Positions 24,458 through 32,086 of a stretch of 64,000 nucleotides of DNA are shown here, in pieces (position 1 is the first letter of the stretch; every line of letters begins with the position of its first letter). Both the position numbers and the translations under genes were made by a program. Source of the stretch: a bacterium (GTDB lineage: Bacteria; Actinomycetota; Acidimicrobiia; Acidimicrobiales; Bin134); contig JAPPAP010000040.1 of NCBI GenBank assembly GCA_026705465.1, positions 62,001-126,000 of the forward strand, written 5' to 3'. The notes below the pieces were generated by a model that saw only the letters and a list, made by a program, of their open reading frames with translations, made no database searches and was not told the DNA's origin.

Positions 24458-25123
24458 CTACGAGGCCGACCAGGTTTCGCTGCGGAGATAGGTGTAGACG
24501 CCTTCGAAGTCGGAGCGGGCTTTGTCGGGCAAGTCCACGACGTCACCGAGGCGGCTGGCGCCCCACACGATGCGGGCGGTGTGCTCGGCCACCAGGGCGG
24601 CGTGCAGGGCGTGGTCGGGCGACTCGCCGATGCACAGCATCCCGTGGTTGGCCATCAGCACCGCTGAGCGGTCGGCCAGGTGGCGCACCACCTCTTCGCC
24701 TAACTCCTCGGAGCCGGTGGTCCGATAGTCGGTCACCGCCACGTCTCCGCCCAGATACACGATGACCTCCTCGATCACCGCAGGGATGCTCTGGTGGGCC
24801 ACCGCGAACATCGAGGCGTGAATCGGATGGCAGTGCACCACCCCGCCTACCTCGGGGAAGGCGCGATAGCAGGCCAGGTGCATGGCCTTCTCGGTGGACG
24901 GCCGCGACGTGCCCTCCAGCAGGTTCCCGTCCAGGTCCACCGCGGCCAGGTTGTCAATGCTCACCTGGTCGTAGGGCAGCGACGACGGCGTCAACCAGAT
25001 CATCCCGTTGTCGGCCCGTCCCGACACGTTTCCCGCGGTGCCCACCACCAGCCCCGCGTTGTCCATGGCCTGAGCTGCCGCCACCACTTGGGCTCGAATG
25101 TCGGCGTTGTCGGTCATCGCCAT
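24458..25123 (-). CDS. Class II aldolase/adducin family protein (L-fuculose-phosphate aldolase-like)
   Basis: 221-residue zinc-dependent aldolase. STEKAMHLACYRAFPEVG carries the catalytic-base glutamate position, VVHCHPIHASMF supplies two zinc histidines, and MANHGMLCIG a third. N-terminal GTAGNVSGRADNG is the phosphate-binding loop of the family. It overlaps the end of the upstream dehydrogenase by 10 bases, so the two form an operon. Likely splits a sugar phosphate or sugar-acid phosphate into a 3-carbon and a small aldehyde; could instead be a decarboxylase-type relative. The FGGY kinase across the divergent promoter may supply the phosphorylated substrate. Confidence 0.85.
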   Translation of the reverse strand: MAMTDNADIRAQVVAAAQAMDNAGLVVGTAGNVSGRADNGMIWLTPSSLPYDQVSIDNLAAVDLDGNLLEGTSRPSTEKAMHLACYRAFPEVGGVVHCHPIHASMFAVAHQSIPAVIEEVIVYLGGDVAVTDYRTTGSEELGEEVVRHLADRSAVLMANHGMLCIGESPDHALHAALVAEHTARIVWGASRLGDVVDLPDKARSDFEGVYTYLRSETWSAS

Positions 25124-26085
25124 ACCTCCGGGTTGGCCAGGCGGTGGGGGCGCTCCCCGGCCAGCAGCCGGCAGATGTCCTCCACCACCATGTCAGTCTG
25201 GTTGACCTCGGTGTCGTAGGTTGCGCCGCCGATGTGCGGCGTCAGCACCACGTTGTCGAGCTTGGTCAGCGGATGGTCGGGCGGGAGGATCTCCCCCTGC
25301 ACATGGTCGAGGCCCGCGCCCCCCAAATGTCCCGAGGCCAAAGCCTCGACCAAAGCGTCGGTGTCGTGCAGTGCAGCCCGGGCGGTGTTCAGGTAAATGG
25401 TTCCCGGCCGCATGGCCGCGAACTGCTCAGCGCCGATCATCCCCGCTGTCTCCGGTATGGCTGGAGCATGCATCGACACCACGTCGGCGGTCGCCAGCAG
25501 CTCGTCCAGGTCGGAGTCGGCGTCGGGCTGATAGGGGTCGTAGGCGATCACCTTCATCCCCAAGCCCTCGAAGCGCCACATGGCCGCTCGTCCGACCGCG
25601 CCCAGCCCCACCAACCCCACTGTGCGGCCCGCCACCTGCCAGGCCCGATAACGCTGGTAGGGGATGGTCTCGGCAAACACCGTGCCCGCCCGCATGTCCC
25701 GGTCGCCCATAATCAGATGGCGGTTGACAGCAAGCATCAGCGCCACCGCCATCTCGGCCACCCCGTCGGCGTTGCGCCCTGGGGCGTGCAGCACCGGGAT
25801 GCCCGCCGCGGTGGCCTCGTCCACATCCACGTTGGTGGGGTCACCCCGGGTGGAGGCCACCACCCGCAGCGGCTGCTCGAACACTGGTCCCCGACACTCG
25901 TCGGCCTCGCACACCAGAAGATCGGCTGACACCTCCGCCAACCGGGCGGCCAGGTCATCGGCGCTGTACAGCCGGATGGGCTGGTATTCGATCCAAGGAT
26001 CGAACTCCACGTCGGCCACATCCCGCAGCCGGTCCAAGCCCGGTCCCCTCAGCGGGGCAGTGACCAGCGCTCTCGGTTTGCTCAC
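25114..26085 (-). CDS. D-isomer-specific 2-hydroxyacid dehydrogenase
   Basis: 323-residue NAD-dependent dehydrogenase of the D-2-hydroxyacid group. GLVGLGAVGRAAMWRFE contains the GxGxxG motif; the catalytic triad is the arginine in NTARAALHD, a glutamate near DHVQGEILPPDHP and the histidine of VVLTPHIGGATYDTE. I use GTG 26085: it gives the usual family N-terminus SKPRALVTAPLRG and has TACGCT 6 bases upstream, whereas the open frame continues 57 codons further into the neighbouring promoter with composition unlike the family. Couples with the class II aldolase in a small sugar-acid operon. Confidence 0.85.
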   Translation of the reverse strand: MSKPRALVTAPLRGPGLDRLRDVADVEFDPWIEYQPIRLYSADDLAARLAEVSADLLVCEADECRGPVFEQPLRVVASTRGDPTNVDVDEATAAGIPVLHAPGRNADGVAEMAVALMLAVNRHLIMGDRDMRAGTVFAETIPYQRYRAWQVAGRTVGLVGLGAVGRAAMWRFEGLGMKVIAYDPYQPDADSDLDELLATADVVSMHAPAIPETAGMIGAEQFAAMRPGTIYLNTARAALHDTDALVEALASGHLGGAGLDHVQGEILPPDHPLTKLDNVVLTPHIGGATYDTEVNQTDMVVEDICRLLAGERPHRLANPEVWR

Positions 26086-26103
26086 GCCACAAGCGTAGGG
26101 TTG
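26086..26103. promoter_or_regulatory. Compact divergent promoter
   Basis: Only 18 bases separate the minus GTG (26085) from the plus ATG (26104). TACGCT on the minus strand (26092-26097) is 6 bases from GTG; TAGGGT on the plus strand (26096-26101) precedes the ATG at 26104 by 2 bases and the ATG at 26110 by 8. The overlap of the two elements suggests mutually exclusive promoter use. Confidence 0.35.
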
Positions 26104-27417
26104 ATGGCTATGGATGAGGCAGTCCAGGTGACGGTGGGCATCGACATCGGCACTACCTCGGTGAAGGCAGTGGCCGTAGACGCCGACGGCGAAGTGCGCG
26201 CCCGCACCCGCATCCCTCACGCTGTGAATGCCCCCTCTCCCGCGGTGCTCGAACACGATGCCACCGCGGTGTGGGGCACCAGTGTGGTCGAGGCCTGCGA
26301 CGCCGTTTCGGCCGGGAACCGAGTGGCGGGCATCGGCCTGGCCGCCATGGTCCCGTCGCTAGCTGCGGTCGACGTCGACGGGAAAGCGATCTCACCGGGC
26401 ATCCTGTACGGCGACCACCGGGGCCACCATCCCGACGGCGAGTTTGTCGGGTTCCTGCGGTCATTGGAGCAGGCCGTGCCCGACGCCCACGCCTACTGGC
26501 CCGCCCAGGCGGTGGCCAGCCAGGCCCTCTGCGGCGTCGCCGCCATCGACGCGATCACCGCTATGACCTGCCTGCCCGTCTTCGGTGCCGACGGCTGGGA
26601 CGCCCAATGGTGCGATCCCGCGAAACTTCCCCAACTGGCCATGGACTCCGCCCCCGTCGGGCATCGGGAAGATATCCCAGTTGCTGCGGGCACGGTGGAT
26701 GCGCTGGCCGAGCAACTCGTTGCCGGAGCCGACTCTCCCGGTGACGTGCTGGTGATCTGCGGCACCACCCTCATTACTTGGGCGGTGTGCGAGGGGTGGC
26801 CCGAAGCCGAGGGGCTTTGGACCATCCCCCATCTCCAACCCGGCCTGTCCGCCATCGGCGGGCCGAGCAACGCCGGCGGCCTATTCCTGGAGCGGGTCCG
26901 AACCCTCACCGGCGACCCGGTCGCCGAGCCGTCCCACCCTGACCGCCTGCCGTTGTGGGTGCCCTATATCCGGGGCGAGCGCACCCCCCTCCACGACCCC
27001 AATCTGCGGGCTGCGCTAGTCGGCCTCGACGTCGGCCACGGCCCCTCCGATGTGCTGGCCGCGGCCTACGAGGCCGCCGGATTCGTCGTCCGCCACCATC
27101 TGAATGTGGCCGGCGCAACTCCCGAGCGCATCGTGGCCGTCGGCGGAGGAACCCACGTTGAACGCTGGATGCAGGCCCTGGCCGACGCCACCAGCTTGCC
27201 GGTGGACGTCACCGCCGTACCCGAAGGGGCAGCGAGGGGAGCGGCATGGATGGCCCGGGTCACCGCTGGGTTGGAAGCCAGCGACCTGGCCGGCGCCCGT
27301 CGCTGGGCCCGCACCGGCCATCGGGTCGAGCCCCGACCCGAATGGGCCGAAGCCTGCGACCGCCGTTATCCCCAATGGCGTGCCGCTTGCGATCAGGAGA
27401 GCGAGGCTGCACAGTAG
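26104..27417 (+). CDS. FGGY-family carbohydrate kinase
   Basis: 437-residue kinase (from ATG 26104; ATG 26110 is an alternative). VTVGIDIGTTSVKAVAVD at the N-terminus is the phosphate-1 motif. Near the C-terminus AVGGGTHVERWMQALAD is the family GGG(x)xS-like adenosine motif, and GERTPLHDP is the conserved sugar-site segment with the ERTP signature of xylulokinases. Shorter than typical xylulokinase (about 480-500), the middle being compact. Probably phosphorylates a sugar or sugar acid for the divergently encoded aldolase. It leads the tight plus-strand gene run that ends at 39865. Confidence 0.85.
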   Translation: MAMDEAVQVTVGIDIGTTSVKAVAVDADGEVRARTRIPHAVNAPSPAVLEHDATAVWGTSVVEACDAVSAGNRVAGIGLAAMVPSLAAVDVDGKAISPGILYGDHRGHHPDGEFVGFLRSLEQAVPDAHAYWPAQAVASQALCGVAAIDAITAMTCLPVFGADGWDAQWCDPAKLPQLAMDSAPVGHREDIPVAAGTVDALAEQLVAGADSPGDVLVICGTTLITWAVCEGWPEAEGLWTIPHLQPGLSAIGGPSNAGGLFLERVRTLTGDPVAEPSHPDRLPLWVPYIRGERTPLHDPNLRAALVGLDVGHGPSDVLAAAYEAAGFVVRHHLNVAGATPERIVAVGGGTHVERWMQALADATSLPVDVTAVPEGAARGAAWMARVTAGLEASDLAGARRWARTGHRVEPRPEWAEACDRRYPQWRAACDQESEAAQ

Positions 27418-27440
27418 GGCGCGCACAAAAGAGGAGATCC

Positions 27441-28370
27441 ATGAAGTTCGCAGTGACGTTTCCGATGGTGGCCCACCCGTGGGACCAGAAGCTGATCACC
27501 AAGCAGGGCGTGGTGGATTTCGCCCGCACCGCCGAGGAGTCCGGATTCGACGGACTGGGATTCACCGACCATCCCGCTCCCACCGACCGCTGGCTCAATG
27601 CCGGCGGCCACGACGCGGTGGATCCGTTCGCCGCCCTGGCCTTCTGCGCCGCCATCACTGATCGCATCAAGCTGATTCCCAACATCGTGGTGGTGCCCTA
27701 TCGGAACCCGTTCATCATGGCCAAGGCCATCGCCACCATCGACGCCTTCTCCGGCGGTCGGTTCATCTTCGCCACCGGCTCCGGCTACCTCAAGGGCGAG
27801 TTCAAGGCCCTCGGCGTGGACTTCAACAACCGCAACCAGATCTTCGACGAGGCCCTCGAAGCAATGATCGGCATCTGGACCACCGACGATTTCGCCTACG
27901 AGGGCAGCAATTTCACCGCCCTGGGCCAAACCGCCAACCCCAAGCCGGTCCAGAAACCCCATCCCCCCATCTGGATCGGCGGCAATTCCAAGCGAGCCCG
28001 CCGCCGGGTGGCCACCGTGGCCAACGGGTGGACCCCGTTTCCCGCCCCCCGAGTGTTGGCCACCACCGCCAGGACCCCGCCGCTGGAGACCTTGGACGAC
28101 TTGGCGGCCCTGCTCGACGAGCTGTGGACCTACGTGGACGAGGCCGGCCGCGATCCGGCCGACATCGACATCAGCTATCTGAACCACGTCGGCGGCCGAC
28201 CGGCCGACGCCGACTTCGATGCCGTCGCCCACATTGCCGGGCTGGCCGATCTGGAAGCGCTGGGGGTGACGTGGATCACCGTCAACCTCCCCGGCGACGA
28301 CATCGAAGCCACCCTCGACACCATGCGCCGCTACGGCGAAACGGTCATCGCTCCTTCGCGAGCCTCGTAG
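27441..28370 (+). CDS. LLM-class F420-dependent oxidoreductase
   Basis: 309-residue luciferase-like TIM-barrel oxidoreductase, probably F420-dependent. KFAVTFPMVAHPWDQKL opens the barrel, GLGFTDHP and PNIVVVPYRNPFIMAKA (about 85-100) are F420-binding regions, and PPIWIGGNSKRARRRVA is the conserved C-terminal block. ATG 27441 is chosen for the GAGGAG ribosome-binding site; the open frame extends upstream into the kinase gene in a different composition. It stops immediately before the next ATG (no gap). Likely reduces or oxidises an intermediate of the same pathway. F420 use supports an actinobacterial host. Confidence 0.85.
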   Translation: MKFAVTFPMVAHPWDQKLITKQGVVDFARTAEESGFDGLGFTDHPAPTDRWLNAGGHDAVDPFAALAFCAAITDRIKLIPNIVVVPYRNPFIMAKAIATIDAFSGGRFIFATGSGYLKGEFKALGVDFNNRNQIFDEALEAMIGIWTTDDFAYEGSNFTALGQTANPKPVQKPHPPIWIGGNSKRARRRVATVANGWTPFPAPRVLATTARTPPLETLDDLAALLDELWTYVDEAGRDPADIDISYLNHVGGRPADADFDAVAHIAGLADLEALGVTWITVNLPGDDIEATLDTMRRYGETVIAPSRAS

Positions 28371-30026
28371 ATGCCAAACACCGCCAAGCCCGGCCCCGGC
28401 ACCCAACCGGTCGACTTCCCCCCATACGAGCCGACCATCCCCCAGATGATCCGGGCGTTCACCGACGCCTTCGGGCAACGGGAGTTCGCCGTGCTCGACG
28501 ACCAGCGGATGACCTACGCCGACGCCGACACCGCCTCCGCGGCGATAGCCAAGGGTCTGCTGGCTATCGGAGTCGGCAAGGGCACCCGGGTGGGACTGCT
28601 TGCTCCCAACAGCCCCAACTGGATCGCGGCCTGGCTGGCCATTGGACGCATAGGCGCCCTCGGGGTTCTGCTTAACACCTATTACAAGCCAAGAGAACTC
28701 GACTGGGTACTGCGCCACGCCGACGTCCAGGTACTGCTCAGCGTTTCCCGCCATCTCAACCACGACTACCTGGCCCGCCTCGAGGAGATCGCCGCCCCCG
28801 GTGATGACCCGGTGATCCAAGCCCCGTCGCACCCGTTCCTGCGCTCGGTGTGGGTCTGGGGGCAGTCCGACCGGCCTTGGGCCGGTTCGATCGACGACCT
28901 GCGGGCGGCAGGAGAGGCCGTCAGCGACGATCTGCTGGCTGCGGCGGAGGCCGAGGTGGTCCCCGCCGACGAGTTCGCCATGATCTACACCTCGGGAAGC
29001 ACGGCCGCGCCCAAGGGAGCGGTCCATACCCAGGGTGCAGTCGTTCGCCACGCCTACAACCTGTGGCCGTTCCGGGATCTGGTGGCCGACGACCGCATTT
29101 ATACGCCCATGCCCCTGTTCTGGGTGGGGGGCATGTCGTTCATGCTGGTGGCGGTAATCCATGCCGGTGCCTGCATGGTGTTCGAGGAGCGGTTCGAGCC
29201 TGGAGAAACCCTGGCTCTCATCGAGCGGGAGAGGGTAACCACGGTCTCAGGCTGGCCCCACATGGCCAAGCTGCTCACCGAGCACCCCGACTTTGCCAAA
29301 CGCGACTTGTCGTCGGTCCGCGGCGGCAGCCTCTATGCCCTCCTGCCTCCCGAAGAGCAGATCGAGGATCCCGAGCTGCGGGTCAACTCATTGGGCATGA
29401 CCGAGACGCTCGGACCCCACACTCTGGGCGTGATGGGAGACGAATTGCCCGATGAGAAGCGGGGATCCTTCGGATGGTCGGTGCCCGGGGTCGAGCACAA
29501 GATCGTCGATCCGGTGACCGGCCTCGAATGCCCCACTGGCCAGCGGGGCGAGGTGTGGATGCGGGGCTATTCCCTGATGGTCGGCCTATACAAGGTGGAG
29601 CGAGCCGATGCCTTCACCCCCGATGGCTGGTACCGCACCGGCGACAGCGGCTACTTCGACGACGACGGCCACTTCTACTTCACCGGCCGTATGGGCGATC
29701 TCATCAAGTCGTCGGGCATGAACATCGCTCCCCGAGAAATCGAGCTGGTGCTGGAGGAACTCGACGAGGTCTTGAACGCCTTTGTGTGCGGTGTTCCGCA
29801 TCCCGACCGGCTCGAAGACGTGGCTGCAGCGGTGGTCGTGCGGCCGGAACAGCCGCTCACCGCAGAAGAGCTCAGGGCTTACACCGCCGATCGGGTGGCG
29901 TCCTACAAAGTTCCCCGCCACGTCGCCGTGTTCAACACCCCCGACGAGCTGCCTTGGCTCGATTCGGGCAAGATCGACCTGATGGGTGTGAAGCGGCTTC
30001 TCAGCGAGCGCTTCGCCGACCACTGA
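28371..30026 (+). CDS. AMP-dependent acyl-CoA synthetase
   Basis: 551-residue ANL ligase that activates a carboxylic acid as acyl-AMP then acyl-CoA. MIYTSGSTAAPKGAVHTQG (204-222) is the P-loop-like motif A3, LGMTETLGP the A5 region, WYRTGDSGYFDDDGHFYFTG A7/A8, and WLDSGKID the C-terminal catalytic lysine. N-terminal domain complete. Start ATG directly follows the previous stop. Chain-length preference not readable; the pocket is not typical of acetyl-CoA synthetase. It is in the same operon as a second ligase. Confidence 0.9.
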   Translation: MPNTAKPGPGTQPVDFPPYEPTIPQMIRAFTDAFGQREFAVLDDQRMTYADADTASAAIAKGLLAIGVGKGTRVGLLAPNSPNWIAAWLAIGRIGALGVLLNTYYKPRELDWVLRHADVQVLLSVSRHLNHDYLARLEEIAAPGDDPVIQAPSHPFLRSVWVWGQSDRPWAGSIDDLRAAGEAVSDDLLAAAEAEVVPADEFAMIYTSGSTAAPKGAVHTQGAVVRHAYNLWPFRDLVADDRIYTPMPLFWVGGMSFMLVAVIHAGACMVFEERFEPGETLALIERERVTTVSGWPHMAKLLTEHPDFAKRDLSSVRGGSLYALLPPEEQIEDPELRVNSLGMTETLGPHTLGVMGDELPDEKRGSFGWSVPGVEHKIVDPVTGLECPTGQRGEVWMRGYSLMVGLYKVERADAFTPDGWYRTGDSGYFDDDGHFYFTGRMGDLIKSSGMNIAPREIELVLEELDEVLNAFVCGVPHPDRLEDVAAAVVVRPEQPLTAEELRAYTADRVASYKVPRHVAVFNTPDELPWLDSGKIDLMGVKRLLSERFADH

Positions 30027-30030
30027 GGCG

Positions 30031-31398
30031 ATGATCCACGAGCTGCTCACCGTCGTACCCCCGCGGGACGACTTCATCGTGGCCGGTGATCGACGCCTTT
30101 CTACCGAGGAAGTGGTCGCCTGGTCGGCCGAGGCCGCCGCCACTCTGGAACCAGGCCAGCCCACCGCCTTCCAGCTGCCCACCGGCCCAGAGGGGGTGGT
30201 GGCCTATCGGGCCTGTTGGCAGGCCGGCGCGGTGCCGGTCCCGCTGCTCCACGCCGACGGGGGCCGCCAAAAGGAGCATGCCTTCAGCCTCTTGGGCATC
30301 GACCGTCTATTCGACCCCGCTTCTATTCGCCCCTCGGGCGATGCGTCCCGCCGCTCGCTGGTCCAGGTCAACCCTGACGACCGGGCCCTTGTCATGTTCA
30401 CCTCCGGTTCCTCCGGAGTCCCCAAGGGGGTCGTACACACCCAGGCTGCCATTGCCTACAAGGTCCGCCAGTACATCCAGATCAGCGGCCTCACTGCTGA
30501 CGACACCGTGCTGTTTCCCGCCTCCCTGGCCCATGTGGCCGGCCTCCTGCACGGAGTGCTCATCCCCGGCGCGATCCCCATGAAAACCGTGCTCATGGCC
30601 CGCTGGGATCCCGGCGAAGCCCTGCGGCTCATCGAACAAGAGCAGGCCACCTACATAATCGGCCCGCCCACCTTCTTCAACGACCTCATGTCCCATCCCG
30701 ACTTCAGCCCCAGCCGGGTTGCCACCATCCGCTTCCTTTCCATCGGCGGCTCCAGCGTGACCCCCGCATTTGTGCATCGGGCCCGAGAGGCCTTCGACTG
30801 CATCGTCAAGCGAGCCTACGGCTCCACCGAAGCCCCGACTGTCACCACCTGCACCAACGAAGACGACCCTGAGCGCATGGCCAACACCGACGGCCGCGCT
30901 TTCGCCCCCACCCAGATCAGGGTCGACGAGCACGGCGAGATCCAGATACACGGCCCTGAGGTGACCGTTGGCTATCTCGATCCCGCCCACACCGCGGCCG
31001 CCTTTACCGAAGACGGCTGGTTCCGCACCGGCGACCTAGGCCACATCGATGAAGAAGGCTGGCTCACCGTGATTGGACGACTGGGCCACAAGATCATCCG
31101 GGGAGGGGAGAACATCGATGCCATCGAGGTGGAGGCCATCCTCGAGGCCCATCCGGCGGTGAGCCAGGCTGTGGCGCTGGGCGAGCCTGACGAGCGCCTC
31201 GGCGAGCGGGTGGCCGCCTTTGTGGTGGCCGACGGCCCGTTCGACTTAGAGGAGTGCCGTCGCTGGTTCGCCGAGTCTGGGGCGGCCCGCTTCATGACCC
31301 CTGAGCGCATCATCGCAATGGACGATATGCCCACGATGGCCTCCGGGAAGCCTGACACCACCGAGCTGGCTCGGTTGTTGGAAGACTCCACTGGGTAA
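30031..31398 (+). CDS. AMP-dependent ligase, compact second copy
   Basis: 455-residue ANL ligase with a shortened N-terminal domain (about 100 residues less than the neighbour). MFTSGSSGVPKGVVHTQ is motif A3, AYGSTEAPT A5, WFRTGDLGHIDEEGWLTVIGR A7/A8 (split at the start of the hinge), and MASGKPDTTEL the catalytic lysine. Gap of 4 bases from the previous ligase. Two different ligases in one operon suggest two acids, for example the parent acid and a product of ring or chain cleavage. An acyl-AMP ligase without CoA transfer is possible. Confidence 0.85.
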   Translation: MIHELLTVVPPRDDFIVAGDRRLSTEEVVAWSAEAAATLEPGQPTAFQLPTGPEGVVAYRACWQAGAVPVPLLHADGGRQKEHAFSLLGIDRLFDPASIRPSGDASRRSLVQVNPDDRALVMFTSGSSGVPKGVVHTQAAIAYKVRQYIQISGLTADDTVLFPASLAHVAGLLHGVLIPGAIPMKTVLMARWDPGEALRLIEQEQATYIIGPPTFFNDLMSHPDFSPSRVATIRFLSIGGSSVTPAFVHRAREAFDCIVKRAYGSTEAPTVTTCTNEDDPERMANTDGRAFAPTQIRVDEHGEIQIHGPEVTVGYLDPAHTAAAFTEDGWFRTGDLGHIDEEGWLTVIGRLGHKIIRGGENIDAIEVEAILEAHPAVSQAVALGEPDERLGERVAAFVVADGPFDLEECRRWFAESGAARFMTPERIIAMDDMPTMASGKPDTTELARLLEDSTG

Positions 31399-31401
31399 AC
31401 T
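31396..31401 (+). promoter_or_regulatory. Candidate internal leaderless -10 (TAAACT) for the DtxR-type regulator
   Basis: TAAACT begins at the TAA stop of the ligase gene and lies 7 bases before the GTG at 31409, with no ribosome-binding site in between. This could give the regulator separate, leaderless expression inside the operon. Confidence 0.45.
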
Positions 31402-31408
31402 TTCAGTC

Positions 31409-32080
31409 GTGCCCCAATACCAGACCCCCGAATGGCACCCGGCCTTCGAGGAATATTGCGAGACCATCTTCGAGCTGGCCGAAGACGACGTCGACGTCAT
31501 CCAGGCCCGAGTGGCCGAGCGTCTCGAAGTGTCCCGTCCCGCGGTCTCCGAGATGATCCACCGGATGGAGGCCGAGGGCCTGGTCACCCTCAAGGGCCGG
31601 TCCATCGAGCTGTCCCCCGACGGGATGGACCTAGCCGAGCGGGTAGTGCGCCGCCACCGCTTGGCCGAGGTGTTCCTCACCCAGGTGCTGGGCCTGTCTT
31701 GGGCCGACGCCCACGCCGAGGCCGGCAAATGGGAGCACGTCATCTCTCCCTTGGTGGAGCAGGCCATGATGCGGGTACTCGACGACCCCACCACCTGTCC
31801 CCACGGCAATCCCATTCCCGGATCCGCCTACCAAGCCCCCCCAACCAAGGCGCTCGCCAAGATCGAAGTGGGCCAGCGGTTCGTGGTTACCCGCATCACC
31901 GAGGAGCTGGAGTTCACCGAGGGGCTGCTCGACTACCTGGAGAACGCCTCGGTGGTCCCCGGTGCCGAGGGGGTCATCACCGCCTCGTCGCCCGACGGCA
32001 CCACCACGGTGGAGATCGACGGCAACCACGTCGGCATCGGCGGCTTCGCCAGCCAGCGCATCCTGGTCACCGCCGCCTAA
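31409..32080 (+). CDS. DtxR/IdeR-type metal-dependent transcriptional regulator with altered metal site
   Basis: 223-residue regulator with N-terminal winged helix (ARVAERLEVSRPAVSEMIHRM, about 33-53), dimerisation domain and a C-terminal SH3/FeoA-like domain (about 150-223). Ancillary metal ligands H83, E87 (RRHRLAE) and H102 (AHAEA) are kept, as are E109 and H110 (KWEH). The primary-site positions equivalent to DtxR M10 and C102 are E15 (FEEYCETI) and G106 (AHAEAGKWEH). The normal iron site is therefore changed, and the protein may sense manganese, another metal or none. It sits between ligase and acyl-CoA dehydrogenase genes, so it may control this catabolic operon instead of siderophore genes. 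Confidence 0.85.
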   Translation: MPQYQTPEWHPAFEEYCETIFELAEDDVDVIQARVAERLEVSRPAVSEMIHRMEAEGLVTLKGRSIELSPDGMDLAERVVRRHRLAEVFLTQVLGLSWADAHAEAGKWEHVISPLVEQAMMRVLDDPTTCPHGNPIPGSAYQAPPTKALAKIEVGQRFVVTRITEELEFTEGLLDYLENASVVPGAEGVITASSPDGTTTVEIDGNHVGIGGFASQRILVTAA

Positions 32081-32086
32081 GTAGAT

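Noticed and set aside
26086-26256. 57-codon N-terminal extension of the 2-hydroxyacid dehydrogenase
   Set aside because: It overlaps the divergent kinase gene and has His/Gly-rich composition; GTG 26085 gives the family N-terminus.
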